Shown: in pieces, positions 23,601 to 35,900 of the stretch | How the letters are laid out: each line of letters begins with the position of its first letter | Numbering within the stretch: position 1 is the first letter of the stretch | Origin: Hyalella azteca | Lineage: Eukaryota > Arthropoda > Malacostraca > Amphipoda > Hyalellidae | DNA length: 64,000 bases | Direction of reading: 5' to 3' | Assembly (NCBI RefSeq): GCF_000764305.2 | Contig: NW_025933076.1 | Location: 220,484-284,483 of the forward strand | Notes under the pieces: generated by a model | What the model was told of the DNA's origin: nothing | What the model saw: only the letters and a program-made list of their open reading frames with translations | Database searches by the model: none | Position numbers and translations under genes: made by a program

Positions 23601-24875
23601 AACTAAAATAAAATTTTACAAATTCAACAACATGTCTTAAAAAACACAAAACAATATATCAAATGTCCACATAACTCTTTTATCCATATGATAGATCGCT
23701 GTAGCAGTGATCAGCTGTTGCTTTTTAGACGGTAATTCAATATGCTTCCTATCATCTTATCTTGTTCTTCATATCACTGCCGCATGAAATACTCAAAAGA
23801 TAGAGACGTGATGGTCATGCAGGAGACATCACCATGAATTTAAAAGTATAAGAGAAGTAGAACAGAAATCGACAGGCTTACAGCTACCAAGCACTCGCGT
23901 CAAGCTGACAAATGAGTGAAAATTTATCGCCATAATATGGGTGCAACTTATTAAATAAAAATTGCAAGATATATCCTCTGGAGAATACTAACCGGAAAGT
24001 CTGCCAAAATTTAGCGGAAATTAACCACGAAGGAATTCAGAATATTGTGAAGGACTGAGTGACAGCAAAATAAGAAAGAAATCCAGCACTGATATATTGG
24101 TTAGAATTTCGCGCGGATAAATAAATTGCAGAGTCACTGGACAGAAAGTTTCAATAGAGAACACGTTACTGTGGGTTTACTCGAAAAAAACTGAGTTGAA
24201 GAAGTCTCTAGGACTACATGTACAGCATGAATTCGGAGCAAATCTAATCCAGAGAGTGCGAGAGTGACGCCGCATTCGTCCCTCTCATGCAATTCAAGGA
24301 ACAGCGACATTCGGATCACGTCCTGCTCAGAATTGGGCTGCCGTGACATCCTCTGAGATTTTGGTTACGTTTTCGAACTCGTAGGCTCAGGACTTCCTTT
24401 AAGCAAAGCAATTTTGATAACGAATGAATTATTCAAACTTTCAAATCTTTGTCGCGGTTACGTGTGCACACAATATATATGAGAATCATTGAGGTAATTG
24501 CAAATTGCTCGTGAAAACGATGAAATATTAAGACGGAAATGCAGAGCACCGATGTAGAGAAGGAGTTCTAGGAATACAATCGAAAACGGAAAATACAAGG
24601 GATAATAAAAAAATCGTTGGCAACAACTTGTGTACGAAAAATATGCAATGAAAGTGACAACTAATGAAAGTACACGAGGCTTCAAGAAAAGAATCGATAG
24701 CGATAAACTTAAACTAAAAAATAATAGTTTACTCTGCTTAATGACAAATTTTAAGTGCAAAATGGGAAAATTACGTCTCCCCACACAAGTCTAGAAACAT
24801 TAATTAAACTTCATTAAATTGAGAAGCATAAGAAAACCAACGGAATGAATATATAAATCTAAACGATACAACATA
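20608..24875. other. Non-coding stretch
   Basis: About 4.3 kb with no recognisable gene, terminal repeats or tandem arrays. All frames are short, and the 108-codon minus frame at 24458-24784 is Phe/Leu/Ser-rich as expected from AG-rich plus-strand sequence. Confidence 0.55.
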
Positions 24876-25062
24876 CAGAGGTCGCGGACATAATAAAGGA
24901 AACGCCTGACATTTTGGAATCGTAATTTTTGAACATGTTATAACCAACGAAAGCGTGACATTTTTATGTTTATTGTTTTTTATTGCTGCTAGTTGATATT
25001 ATATTCTTGCACAGATATTTTTAGTAAATTTTTGTGACTATAACCTAGCCAATAACCTATAA

Positions 25063-26243
25063 ATGGCAAACCTCTCTGACTTTCAAAGAGGCAAAATTGT
25101 TGATACCCGTATGGCAGGTGCTTGTGTGACAGAAACTTCCCGAATGCTTGACGTTTTTACAGGTACTGTTTCAAAAGTAATGATTGCTTTTGAAAGAAAA
25201 GGAAAAACGTCCTCAGCAAAGCACCGGTCTGGCCAAAACACGAAGTAGGCAAGAGAGACCGTCAGTATCTAATTCAAATTGTGAACGACAGTCGAAAGAC
25301 AGCGGCTGTTACAATGACACCGACCTCAATGAACACCTACAGCACCCAGTTTCCATAAAGACCGTCCGCCGTAAACGGCGCAGATCTGGAATATATATAA
25401 GAACTGCAATTAGAAAACCTCTGGTTTAAATAAAAACAATTCAAAGCGTTTAGAGTGGTGTAAAAACTTCCAGAATTGGTTCCTCGAACAGTGAAAAAAT
25501 ATAACTCCGTACTCACTAAAGTGAGTGACAGAGAGCGCATTTTCTCGTCGACGAAAACATGAAGTCACGGACGGACAGACAGACGGATAGACGGACATGG
25601 CGAGCATCATAGTGCATTTTTTTATAAATGAAAAAATGCGCTAGAAATGTGATTTTCTCTGACGAATCATCGTTTACCTTATTTCCAACCTCTGGCCGAG
25701 TTTATGTTTGGAGACATCCAAAAGAGTCTTATAATCCCGACTGCCTCCTCCCAACCGTAAAACATGGCGGGTGATCTGTGACAATCTGGGGTTGTTATTT
25801 CTTGCAAATCCGGCGGACCAATGATTTTTCATCATGGAAGAATCAACAGCCTTGATTATGTAGGAATTTTGGAGGACCAATTTCATGCAATGGTTCAAGC
25901 ATTGTTTCCGGAGGGAAAAGCCATCTTGCAAGATAATAATGATCCGATCCCTACAGCTGAAATTCCTAAACAATGGCTCGAGGAACATTCTAATTACTTA
26001 AGTTTTTAACATCTCATTTGGCCACCAAAATCACAAGACCTGAATATTATCGAGCATTTATGGTCGATATAAATTTATTTTAAGAGATGCAAGTTAGAAG
26101 TCGATTCCGGCCCCCATCATCTTTAAAAGAGCTGGAGGGAGTTATAACTGAAGAACGAGTTCATATTCATTTGGAACAATTAATTCACGAATTGTATGAA
26201 TCAATTCCTCGGAGAATTGAGGCTGTAATTGTCGCAAAAGGTT
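25063..26243 (+). pseudogene. Tc1 transposase pseudogene
   Basis: Opens MANLSDFQRGKIVDTRMAGA with a paired-type helix-turn-helix (ETSRMLDV, TGTVSKVM) and stops after 61 codons. Fragments follow in other frames. After the insertion comes VIFSDESSFTLFPTSGRVYV, with the first catalytic Asp; then QDNNDPIPTAEIPKQWLEEH, the second Asp block (normally QDNDPKHTA); then SQDLNIIEHLW, with the catalytic Glu. All three DDE residues can still be seen in their blocks, but several frameshifts, stops and the insertion mean that no enzyme is made. Confidence 0.88.
25501..25643. repeat. Short mobile repeat with GACGGACA microsatellite, copy B (nested in Tc1)
   Basis: 143 bp from ATAACTCCGTACT to AAAAATGCGCTAG, closely matching 19746-19917 but with a shorter GACGGACA run. 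It interrupts the transposase just before the conserved VIFSDES block. Possible flanking duplication AAAT (ambiguous in the A-rich site). Confidence 0.8.
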
Positions 26244-26426
26244 GACCTATACCATACTAAAATGTATTTTGTTGATTTCTCAGGTGTTTCCCTTATTTTT
26301 TCTAACCCCCTTCATATCTGGGCCAATCAACAAAAGAATCTCTTGGGATCGCAGAAAAATATTGAGGCATAATAATGACACTGCCTGACATATAAAAGGT
26401 AATCTCGGTGCTTCACGTCATGGCAA

Positions 26427-26540
26427 GAACAAAGGCTGACGCCTTTCTCTCGGAAAAAGGAAGAAAAGAGAAAAAGGCTGGCGCTTTTTCTTTCGCTTTT
26501 TTCTTTGAAGAGAAAAAGGCTGACGCTTTTTTCTCTTTGC
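26427..26540. repeat. Short tandem repeat (GAGAAAAAGGCTGACGC)
   Basis: Three units of roughly 40 bp carrying AAAGGCTGACGC or AAAGGCTGGCGC, each followed by a pyrimidine run. Purine and pyrimidine halves alternate and can pair locally. Confidence 0.7.
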
Positions 26541-29065
26541 GAAAGCCGAATATTTAGCAAAATGCTCTGTTGGTGTTCTTATGTTTGTATAACTTGAATA
26601 ATAAATACTAATATTTTGAATTTACATCAAATCACAGAGCATGCACACAAATCTCAGCAATGTTTTATAAATGGTCATATGCGTAGAGCTCAGTCTTGTA
26701 TTGAGTTCATTGATTTCGAGACAATCAGGACTGGAAAATTATTGCTGGGGCCGCTGTAGCTTTTAATTTAAAATGAATAGATTTCTTGCCGAGAGGCTAC
26801 GCAATTTGATGTTACATTGGATGCTTCGTTTGATGCCTCATTGACTAAAAACCTTTTTTTTTATTCAAAATCTTTGATAAGGTAAGAAATTAATAAGCAC
26901 GAAATTAGGTCAATTTTTGCGCATAATTGCGGGGAATTTTTCTCTCAGCCACAGCTGAGCTTCAGAGCTGTCATTCAAGCTAATCAATAGATTATGAGCG
27001 AAGTTTACATACGTAATCCCTTGGAGTCAACATCAACATTACGACAGTGCCTATCGTGACCTTAAGCGATTGAGAAGCCAGCCGTCTGAACAATCAAGTA
27101 CCGAGCACTACACTACAACTATCTTCGGCACGGTCATTAGCAAAGTACGATCACGGTCAGCGCAATCAGTACGAAATCCCGTCGTTATTAACTATACGGT
27201 CATGCCGAACTTCCAGCATCTTTTAGAACATATTGAAATAATACGGCGCCACTTGAAACAATACGGTACTACTATAATAAAACAATGATAAACTCGATGA
27301 AGACAAACGTGCTATGCTACTACAGTCGTACAACTTAACGATATCGCACTACGGATCAAAGTTTCTGGTAAAGTGTGATGTTCGAGTGATGCGAAGTGAT
27401 AGGTGTTCAAATCTGATTATGTTAATATTACATTATTCAGTACCAGTAAATTTGTTACGGTAGGATGTGCAGTTGTGCGCTTAATGCCCAGTTTACTATC
27501 GAAAGTTCTAATGTATGATACGCGGTACGCAGGCTACGTTTCATGACGAAATGCAACCAAAGTTTCGATAAACAATACATTAAAATAAACAAGAAGAACG
27601 AAGGACACTAACTGAAAGTATGTTTTAATATACTGTTGGTGAGTTACAGAACTGTCATTTAATGGAATTAATTTTGGCTTCCACCTGTAAATAGATGATT
27701 ATAGTTACGATTTCGGCATTATTCAATAGTTGCTGTTAATATTGGAATTACATTACGCACAGGAGTTCCTTGCATTGTTGGTTGCGATTGTTCACCCTCC
27801 AACGAATTAGCTTATTGCAAGACCTCGCTGAGCCATTCCACGTACGTGAGTCTTATAAGAGAGAGTGAGTCACACGGTGAGTCACACGCCCATTCATCTT
27901 ACACATCATTCATTTGGTTCTGCTGACGACAGAGAGAAAACCTTCTTCGAAGATTAGCTCAGTTGTCAGATCATCCGCGTGCGGAAATGGTGCCCAATAA
28001 TGTGTCCCAACTTGCCCAGTAATTCACTCCGAGAATACATGGAGCTCGTAAAGCTTTAAAAATCTACGGTAATCGACCGCCATAGTACCCTTACTTGATG
28101 GAACAACTTGCGCGACTACTGTAACGGAGATTTCGACTGTGGACCCTTTAACAGGAAACTCTTGGCTTCTGCTCGAATAAATAATGCGAAATTTCTTCTC
28201 TAATTTATGAGTTATAGAAGATTATATAAAATGACTATTTCGTTGCTCAAAATTCGGAATTGATTACCTCAAAAGAAATGTTGTTCTTTAATGCACCCTA
28301 AAAATTACGAACACATTTTATCATCCTCTTTAACAGAAATATTTTCGAACTATTTAATTCCTCATTAATTGCCATTGTATTATAAATCAAATTTGAGAGA
28401 ATCCCAATAAAAACCTCACTATTACTAAAATGTTCGGAGTCTCGTTGCTGCAATTATACCTCGGTATATCATTTATCAATATTTCAAAAGACCTCGTACG
28501 GTAAATAAGGTACAATAAACTTAGCATGTTTTCTGAAAATTTTATTGAAATTTACTGAGGCGAAATTCGGATATTCCTCACTGCTTGTTAAGAATAAAGT
28601 TTAAAATGAAATAGTCCTTATTAAGTTTAAATTTGATGCTGTAGCTGCATAGAAAATAACTTCGAAAACTTCAGGAAATGAACGAATGTTTCTTTCATTA
28701 TGAAAATTGTGGGCAATTTAAGAGCCGCATTAAAATCAACTGCGTATAATGTGCGCGTATTCATAAGCCATTGCTAAGGACCAAGACGAGATTTAATCTC
28801 GAACTTGAGATTAAGTGCCACTAAACAAAGTGCTGCTTATGAGAAATTGCTAAGGAACTAATGATGCCGAGTTCTGGAGGAGCTGTTCGAGTTATTACTT
28901 GATAAACCTGCTCGTGAATAAAGCTGAAAATTATATGAAACAGAGCAGCTTTTCAGTTCCGTTTGCAAGCTTTGCATTCAATTGCTGCCAACTCGGTCGT
29001 GAAGGCTTTATTGGTACTGCAGACTGTCGTTATGTGCGCCAAATTCATACATAGATACAAATATT

Positions 29066-29158
29066 TAATATAAGAAAATAGAGATTGGTATCATAATAAT
29101 ATATTATAAGAAAATAGAATTTGGTAATACACCAATATTATATAATAAAACAGAATTT
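29066..29158. repeat. AT-rich tandem repeat, about 45-bp unit
   Basis: Two and a partial copy of a unit containing ATAAGAAAATAGA and TTGGTA, diverged. Confidence 0.6.
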
Positions 29159-31160
29159 AAAACTCCTTAGTTTTGAACATCTTCCATCAAAATTATTTAT
29201 ATTACAAATTACGATTTTTTTTATCTTACTGATGAGCTTTGGAAGGGTAAAATAAAATACTTTATAGTAATTTCATTATATTCGCTAAGAGTTGAGTGTA
29301 TGAATGAGTGGATTTTCAAATTATTTGACTAAATGTTCTGTCTTGGAGCCTAAAATTCTTTACCAACATATTTCAGCATGGATTAAAGATTTCACTCGTT
29401 ATCTAAATTTGTTTCTCCATCATGAAGTTGATATCAGTCGTGAACTGTCCGTGTCAGCTGTTCCTTCACTCCTGATGTAATTTCTTCATAAAAGCAGTCA
29501 AGATTTTTTCAACGTTAATCCAGCTTGTCAGTCAAGGCTCGTAAATTCTAGCACAAGAGAGAAGAAGAAAACGGAACGATCCGGCCGTAAGATTTTCTAC
29601 ACGAATATTAATAAACGTTCTGCGAATTATAAGTTAACGACGTTCGCGACCTTCTTCGCAGTAAAAACTTTTCTTTTGAATATTTTTCCTCCACTCCACT
29701 AATTTGCTTCGATGTGATAATGTAAAATGGATTTATTTTAAAGAATGAAAACTGTAATCTGGTTTCATCATCCTTCTTTGGGAATTATTTCCATACCAAA
29801 AAATTGCAATTATTTAAATTATTTCAGCTGAAACTGATTACCGCAGTCAATGGAGCTGTTTTTTACGTTTCGTCGTTTCTTAAATGTGTGTTCAAGATTC
29901 TTTTACATGATAAACGTAATTTGCATAATTTTCGGAAAAATAACAAGAGTTGATGTTAGCTATCTAGCTATCATTTGAAAGTGATTTCGAAAATTCAAAA
30001 GAATATTATACCCATTCATGCATGACTTTGAAAGCTTAATAATAACTCGAAGCTAGAGCAGATTTTAGCTTAAAGCTTCCCAAATTGAAAGCTCGTACGC
30101 AAGCCGCTCTTGCTTTCCCTAGGTAGGGAATTAGCATTCAAAATATTCCACTATGTTCACGTTAAAATAATTTTTCTGGCAGCAGCGTTGGCGACAGCAC
30201 TGTAAAAGTAAAATATTCTTATCACTAGACTTCACTTATGTTTCAATTAGTTTTTCAATTATTGGCTTCTACGAGTACTTCGATATTTTCTACATACTTA
30301 TTTATACAACGTAAAACTGAAATTTCCGGCTACAATCGGAGTTAACGGTCCAATTATTGCGATCGTAGTCGAAAAAAAATAGTTTTGGAGAAATTGTTAA
30401 CTTTATTTTGAATAATAGCAACGGAATTTTATTGTGGTGGGTAGTTTGATTGCAGGAGTTTAATGATGTTTATTATTATGGTGACGACGATATTACTTCG
30501 GAACAAAAGTGTAATCAAGATTCATTGTATGATCCGACCAAATGATTTCATAGAACTTTGAATACTAAGCTTCAATCGACTACAGATCTTTCAAGTAAAA
30601 GTTGAATTCAGCGTTTGTCATGATATACAAATTAATACAGAACGGCGACTAATTAATTTATCCTATAACTGCGTTCCACTGAAATTATTATGTGCACACA
30701 CAAGATCATAAAATTTATTCGAGTTAGGCAAATATTTTTTCTCTTTGTTATGCAAAAATCGGATGGTAAATTCGCTATTTCTTGGTGGTGAGTTTAATGT
30801 TACGTGGCTACACAGAACATTATTCTTACAAGGTCTGAAGTAGGGTACATTAACGTTTAAGATAGCCAGATCGTTATTATTTGCACGCCACGCTATCATA
30901 TCACTCAGTATTATATGCAATATTGTATGGTAATATAGAGCGCTGTATTGCTTCTGCTGTACATCTTAGACGCAATATCTAGTGCAGTCTCCCATGGTGG
31001 CTTAATTGCTTGTAGGCCTGCACTGGGGTTGGGAAAATGGTGAGTGGACGGCACCAGCGGCCGATCATTGGCCGTGGATGTGAGTAAAATGACCCCCGAT
31101 AATTCTGCTATGATTCTTTTTCTAATCATAATATATATATAGATACGTAGATATATAGCT

Positions 31161-31243
31161 AAAATAAACTGTTTTGCAACAGTGAAGTGGTAGCGATTTT
31201 TTGGACGATGGTGGTGCAGTACAAAAATTGTGTTAGTGAAGTG
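31161..31243. repeat. Direct repeat, left member
   Basis: AAAATAAACTGTTTTGCAAC followed by a block with GAAGTGGTAG and GTGTTAGTGAA. It recurs at 32104-32190 in the same orientation with scattered changes. It could be a dispersed repeat or a remnant segmental duplication; no coding content. Confidence 0.75.
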
Positions 31244-32103
31244 GCGATTCTTCTTCGGTATATAAATCAACTAATAAAATTCGTCATATATCAGTTGATA
31301 GAGTATCTACATCAGGCGGTTTTCGGAAACTTCCCCGATTAAAACATTCAATCCTCAAGATATTCAATTTAACCGAAGCAAGTGAACAAAAAATGAATTT
31401 TTTCTACAATTTCGCTTAAAATTATCAACTTGGGTAGTTTTTTTTCATAGAAATTGATTTTAAAATATTCATATGAGTTTATGTGATTTTTATGTTTGAA
31501 ATAATAATAAGTGGTAATTTTTTAGGCACATAAGCTAACAATCACACATAAGCTAACGTTTTCAAGTATCGACTTTCAGTCATTCCACTTCATATACAGT
31601 ATTTATGAATGAATGTTAACTGGGCTAGAACGATGCAGCATGCGTGGTATGACAATAATAGGAAGGCTCTTTCGAAACATGTCCGCGTACACTTTGCCAC
31701 AGCTAAAAATGACGTTTTCAAGTTTAACGAAGTTTTGGAATTGCAGTATTCTTATTTCCTAATATGCATTTGAAACCAAAAACCTGATTTAAGTCAGCTG
31801 TTTAATACTACGAAACTTAATCCAATTTTCCCAACATGATCGACAAAATAAGAGACCACTGTATACTAGTCATGTACGTCTCAGTTCTCTTTAGTTATTG
31901 CAATAACAGCTCACGGCGACTGGCAATCCATGCCAGAATCGCTCCACCAACACTCTTCCGTTGACGCTCATCAGTTCAGAGCCAAAAAGTCTCTGACCTG
32001 ATCGCTGTTCTGCGCCGTTTGCAAACCCGCGATAAATGGAATCCATCCCCAGGAATAATTGACGCCCAAGCGGACAAATGGCAGAGCAATTATTCGTCGG
32101 TGT

Positions 32104-32190
32104 AAAATAAACTGTTTTGCAACAATGAAGTGGTAGTGATTTTATGGACAATGGTGATGCAGTAGTACTTGAATAGTGTTAGTGAAATGA
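32104..32190. repeat. Direct repeat, right member
   Basis: Second copy of the repeat at 31161-31243, about 940 bp away, sharing AAAATAAACTGTTTTGCAAC and GTGTTAGTGAA. Confidence 0.75.
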
Positions 32191-32501
32191 CTATGATTGC
32201 CATGTTGACAGTGTTACAATACATGAATTACAGGAGGGAAGTGATTGTGATTAATATGTTGCTAATGGTGCAGCCGAAGAATTTCGGCAGCGAAATGACA
32301 ATGATTGCTTTAATCAAAGTGCCACATAAGCACTAAATTCTGCAATATTCTCCTGTTTATAACAGAGAAGTTGCGCAAAATTGAATCATAGACAGACTCC
32401 ACCTAATTATTAGGAGGCTCATTAACGGGCACATTTATGCTTCCTGATTGGTCTAATATACTTCGTGAATTTACATCTCATGAATATTTCCGATTTGTAT
32501 T

Positions 32502-32821
32502 TGTAAAGAATATGGCTCTTTGTTCAGGGGATTGTTCAGAATGAAAACTCGTTGTGGATTGTAACGGTTTCTGAAAACAAAGAATGAACAATCTGAATAC
32601 AAAATTTAGGTTATATTCGAGATTATAAACAAAAAAAAAAACAAGGTAACAAGCAATAAAAGGATCATAACATAAGTAAATGATAACATACCAAATTGCT
32701 GAACAATCTCGGGCAAGTTTGGTTCAAAATGAATTTTGTCCGAGCTCATCAACTCTGGTCCTACGTAAAAGGTCCCAACCTTATGTACACGGGAGAAGTA
32801 TGTTCAGTAAAATTCTTTACA
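32502..32821 (-). repeat. 3' LTR of the BEL/Pao element
   Basis: 320 bp, starting TGTAAAGAATATGG and ending ATTCTTTACA on the plus strand. It is 37 nt longer than the other LTR, through an AT-rich segment ending in a poly-A run. Just inside the element, on the minus strand, a G-rich stretch TTTGGGGCCGG (32822-32832) sits where the polypurine primer is expected. Confidence 0.95.
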
Positions 32822-32936
32822 CCGGCCCCAAATTTAAAGACCGGCTTATCGAAGTATGAATGAAAAGGAAATTTTATTCCTAAAACTGAATCTTATCAGA
32901 CGGGTTAAAATGCACTAACTGATAAAACAAGGTAGC

Positions 32937-35900
32937 TCAATCAGTTGGCATGAGCAGTACTAGCTTTGAAATGGGTCGCTCAATAATTGAAGTCCCTAAT
33001 CGAGTAACTGAGCCGTCTTTAAATTTACATATACGAATTTTGACCCTTCGAACTCTTCCATCTTCGCTCGGGGAGAGTTTTTCGACGCGGCCCAGTGGCC
33101 ACTGATTTCGTGGCAAAGTTATGTCTGAGACGATAACCAGGTCTCCTGGCTTCACAACCCTTTCTTCCTTGTTCCACTTCTGTCTTGTCTGCAGCAAAGG
33201 CAAATATTCGCGTCGAAAACGAGTCCAAAAAACGTCTGCGAGATATTGCGTCTGACGCCAGCGACGTTTAAGGTAGATGTCCGACGGCTCGAACACGCCT
33301 GGAGGCAACGATGGGGTCGAGTTCAGGAGCAGAAGGTGGTTTGGGGTAAGAGCGTCACAGTCATTCGGGTCGTCCGATAACGGAGTAAGGGGTCTGTTAT
33401 TCAATATACTCTCGACTTCGCAGAAGAGAGTATTCAGGCTCTCATCTGTTAACTTCGAAGGTTGCTCGAGTAGCAGAGAAGTTAAAATTTTTCGAACGCT
33501 TCGAATCAGCCTTTCCCACACGCCTCCGTAGTGGCTTGCGTAAGGCGGATTAAATTTCCACGAGATGTTTCGTTGAAGCAACCAATTTTCGAAATTAACC
33601 TTATTCCAAGACTCTAGCGCTTCTCGCAATTCTCGGTTTCCGCCAACGAAATTCGTGCCATTATCGGTCGTAACGGAGGCTACGTTTCCTCTCCGGCAGA
33701 GAAAGCGACGGAAGGCACTGATAAAGGAGTCCGTATTGAGGGAAAAGGCCACTTCGAGATGAACTGCTCGAGTTGTTAAGCACGTGAAAATCACGCCGAA
33801 ACGTTTTTCCGACTTACGGTTATTAGTCACGTAAAAAGGCCCGAAGAAATCAATACCCACATGGGTAAAGGCTGGAGTGTCCGTCGCCAGCCTCGTGGCG
33901 GGCAGATCGGACATCATTTGAGCACAAAATTTTCCTTGATACTTGATGCAAATAGTGCATCTGCTCAGAATTTTCTTCACAAGTTGTTGTCCTCCAACAA
34001 TCCAGTATTTTTTAGAAAGTTCTGAAAGAACAGAGTTTTTCCCGAGGTGTCCCAAGAACCGATGTGTTTTATTCACGAGAAGAGTAGCGATGTGGGAGCG
34101 GGCAGGTAGCAGGATAGGGTGCTTTTCTTCGTGGTCCAATCTTGAGCGTCTGATCCGTCCTCCAACTCTGAGGATGCCGTTTTTGTCGTAAAACGGATTC
34201 AACTTATGCAGGCCCATTTCTTTCAAGCCATCTCGCTTCAGAATATTCTGTGCCGGATATTCGAGGGTTTGTACGTACCGAACTATTGAATCCTCTGCCA
34301 GCTTCAAGTCGTTCACAGTTAAAAGTTTCTCGCAATTCGTTCGTGATCTCAGATAGGAGATAAATTTTCGAAGCCATGCCACCCGGAATCGCAGCCGTTC
34401 CCAGGCTGACGTAGAGTTGATTAATTTGGAAATGACGTCTGGTTCGCTGCCCATCGTCTTAAAAAGCCTGGTGCTTTTCAATTCAAGATCAGTTTCATTA
34501 ATCTCGTAGATATCATCAGAGACAAACAAATCCCGATCCGATAAGAAAGTCGGTCCTAGATTCCATTCTCTGGAAGCTTTGAGCTTTTCGGGGGTAGCTC
34601 CTCTACTGAGCAAGTCAGCAGGATTGTGCTCCGAGGGAACGTGACGCCAATCTCCAGCGTCCGACCAGGTTCTCACGTACGCGACTTTGTTAGCCACAAA
34701 TCGTTGGAATCTTCTAGAGTCGTTCCTGATGTAACTTAGAACAGTTGTTGAATCTGACCAGAAATATCGTTTGTCCAAGTTGAATTCTATTTCTCGTTGC
34801 ACGCATCTGGCAACGTCCACTGCGAGCTTAGCGGCGCACAACTCTATTCGAGGAATTGTCTTCAGAGTTTTATTACCGAGAGGAGTGAGTCTTGCTTTTG
34901 AAAAAACTGGCGGACTCACGAAGGCACCCTCGAAAGTTATGAATCTCAAGTAGCAAACTGCTCCGTAGGCAGTTTCGCTGCCATCACAAAACGTGTGCAG
35001 CTCTGTGGAAATGGTTTCACGAGGTGCAACAGAAAATTTTAAACATCTTGGTATTTCATATGCAGACAGCGAATCCAACGAGGCCAACCAGTCCTCCCAG
35101 GCTTGGCGAAGTTCGGGAGGTAGCGGCTGATCCCAATCAAGATGCAAACGACACGACTCTTGAAAAATCTTCCGTCCCCTCACGATCACTGGCGCAATCA
35201 AACCAAGAGGGTCGTAGATAGAGGCGGTGAGACTGAGTATATTCCTTCGTGAGGAACAACCCGGTGGCTGTAGGGGAGCGAAGGTGAAGAAATCAGCGTC
35301 CGCATTCCAAAGTACCCCAAGTGTTTTTTCTTTCGGCAAATCTTCTTTTGTAAAATCTAATTGCTTCAGTGTTTGAGCAAGTTCTGTTTTAGGAAATGCA
35401 TCCAGAAACGGTCGAGAATTACTCCGTATTCCCGTCAGATTAAAGCCGCCTTGAGCCAGGGTGGACTTTATGTCTTGCATGAGGTTCACGGCTTCGTTTA
35501 AATCCGATGTGGATTTCAAGAGGTCATCTACGTAGAAATTGCGATGAATAGACCTCTGTACCAGTGAGCTCGACGAGTGAGTAGCTGCGGCCCTTTGCAG
35601 AGCATAGTTGGCAATACTTGGTGAGCTTCTCGCCCCAAAAACGTGAACGCGGAGCCTGAATTCCACAGGGGCCCCCTCCACGTCGTCGATCCAGAAAAAA
35701 CGCAGAAAGTCGGACTGGCATCGAGGTACGCGCACACAATAAAACATTTTTTCTATGTCAGCGGCGAAAGCAAAACTTTCTTGGCGAAAGCGTAGGAGAA
35801 CTCCAATGAGATTATTAGCCAAATCTGGGCCTTGAAGGAGCATGTCGTTCAAGGAAACCTCCCGGTACTTGTTTGAGCAGTCGAAGACAACCCTCAACTT

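Larger units (their letters stand above)
24876..26314 (+). mobile_element. Tc1-type DNA transposon, inactivated
   Basis: Flanked by TA at 24874-24875 and 26315-26316, with imperfect inverted ends sharing the block AATAAAGGAAACGCCTGA (left) and TCAGGTGTTTCCCTTATT (right). Without the 143-bp insertion the element is about 1.3 kb, normal for Tc1. It contains a broken transposase and a later nested insertion (25501-25643), which gives the order of events. Confidence 0.88.
26541..32501. other. Non-coding stretch with minor repeats
   Basis: About 6 kb without a recognisable gene. Contents: a degenerate AT-rich tandem repeat (29066-29158) and a direct repeat pair (31161-31243 and 32104-32190). The 119-codon minus frame at 30911-31270 has no family resemblance. 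Confidence 0.5.

Noticed and set aside
32502..32821. 32.5-kb LTR as a solo LTR of a separate insertion
   Set aside because: Its partner at 38792-39074 matches, the gag-pol frame lies between, and GTATT flanks the pair.
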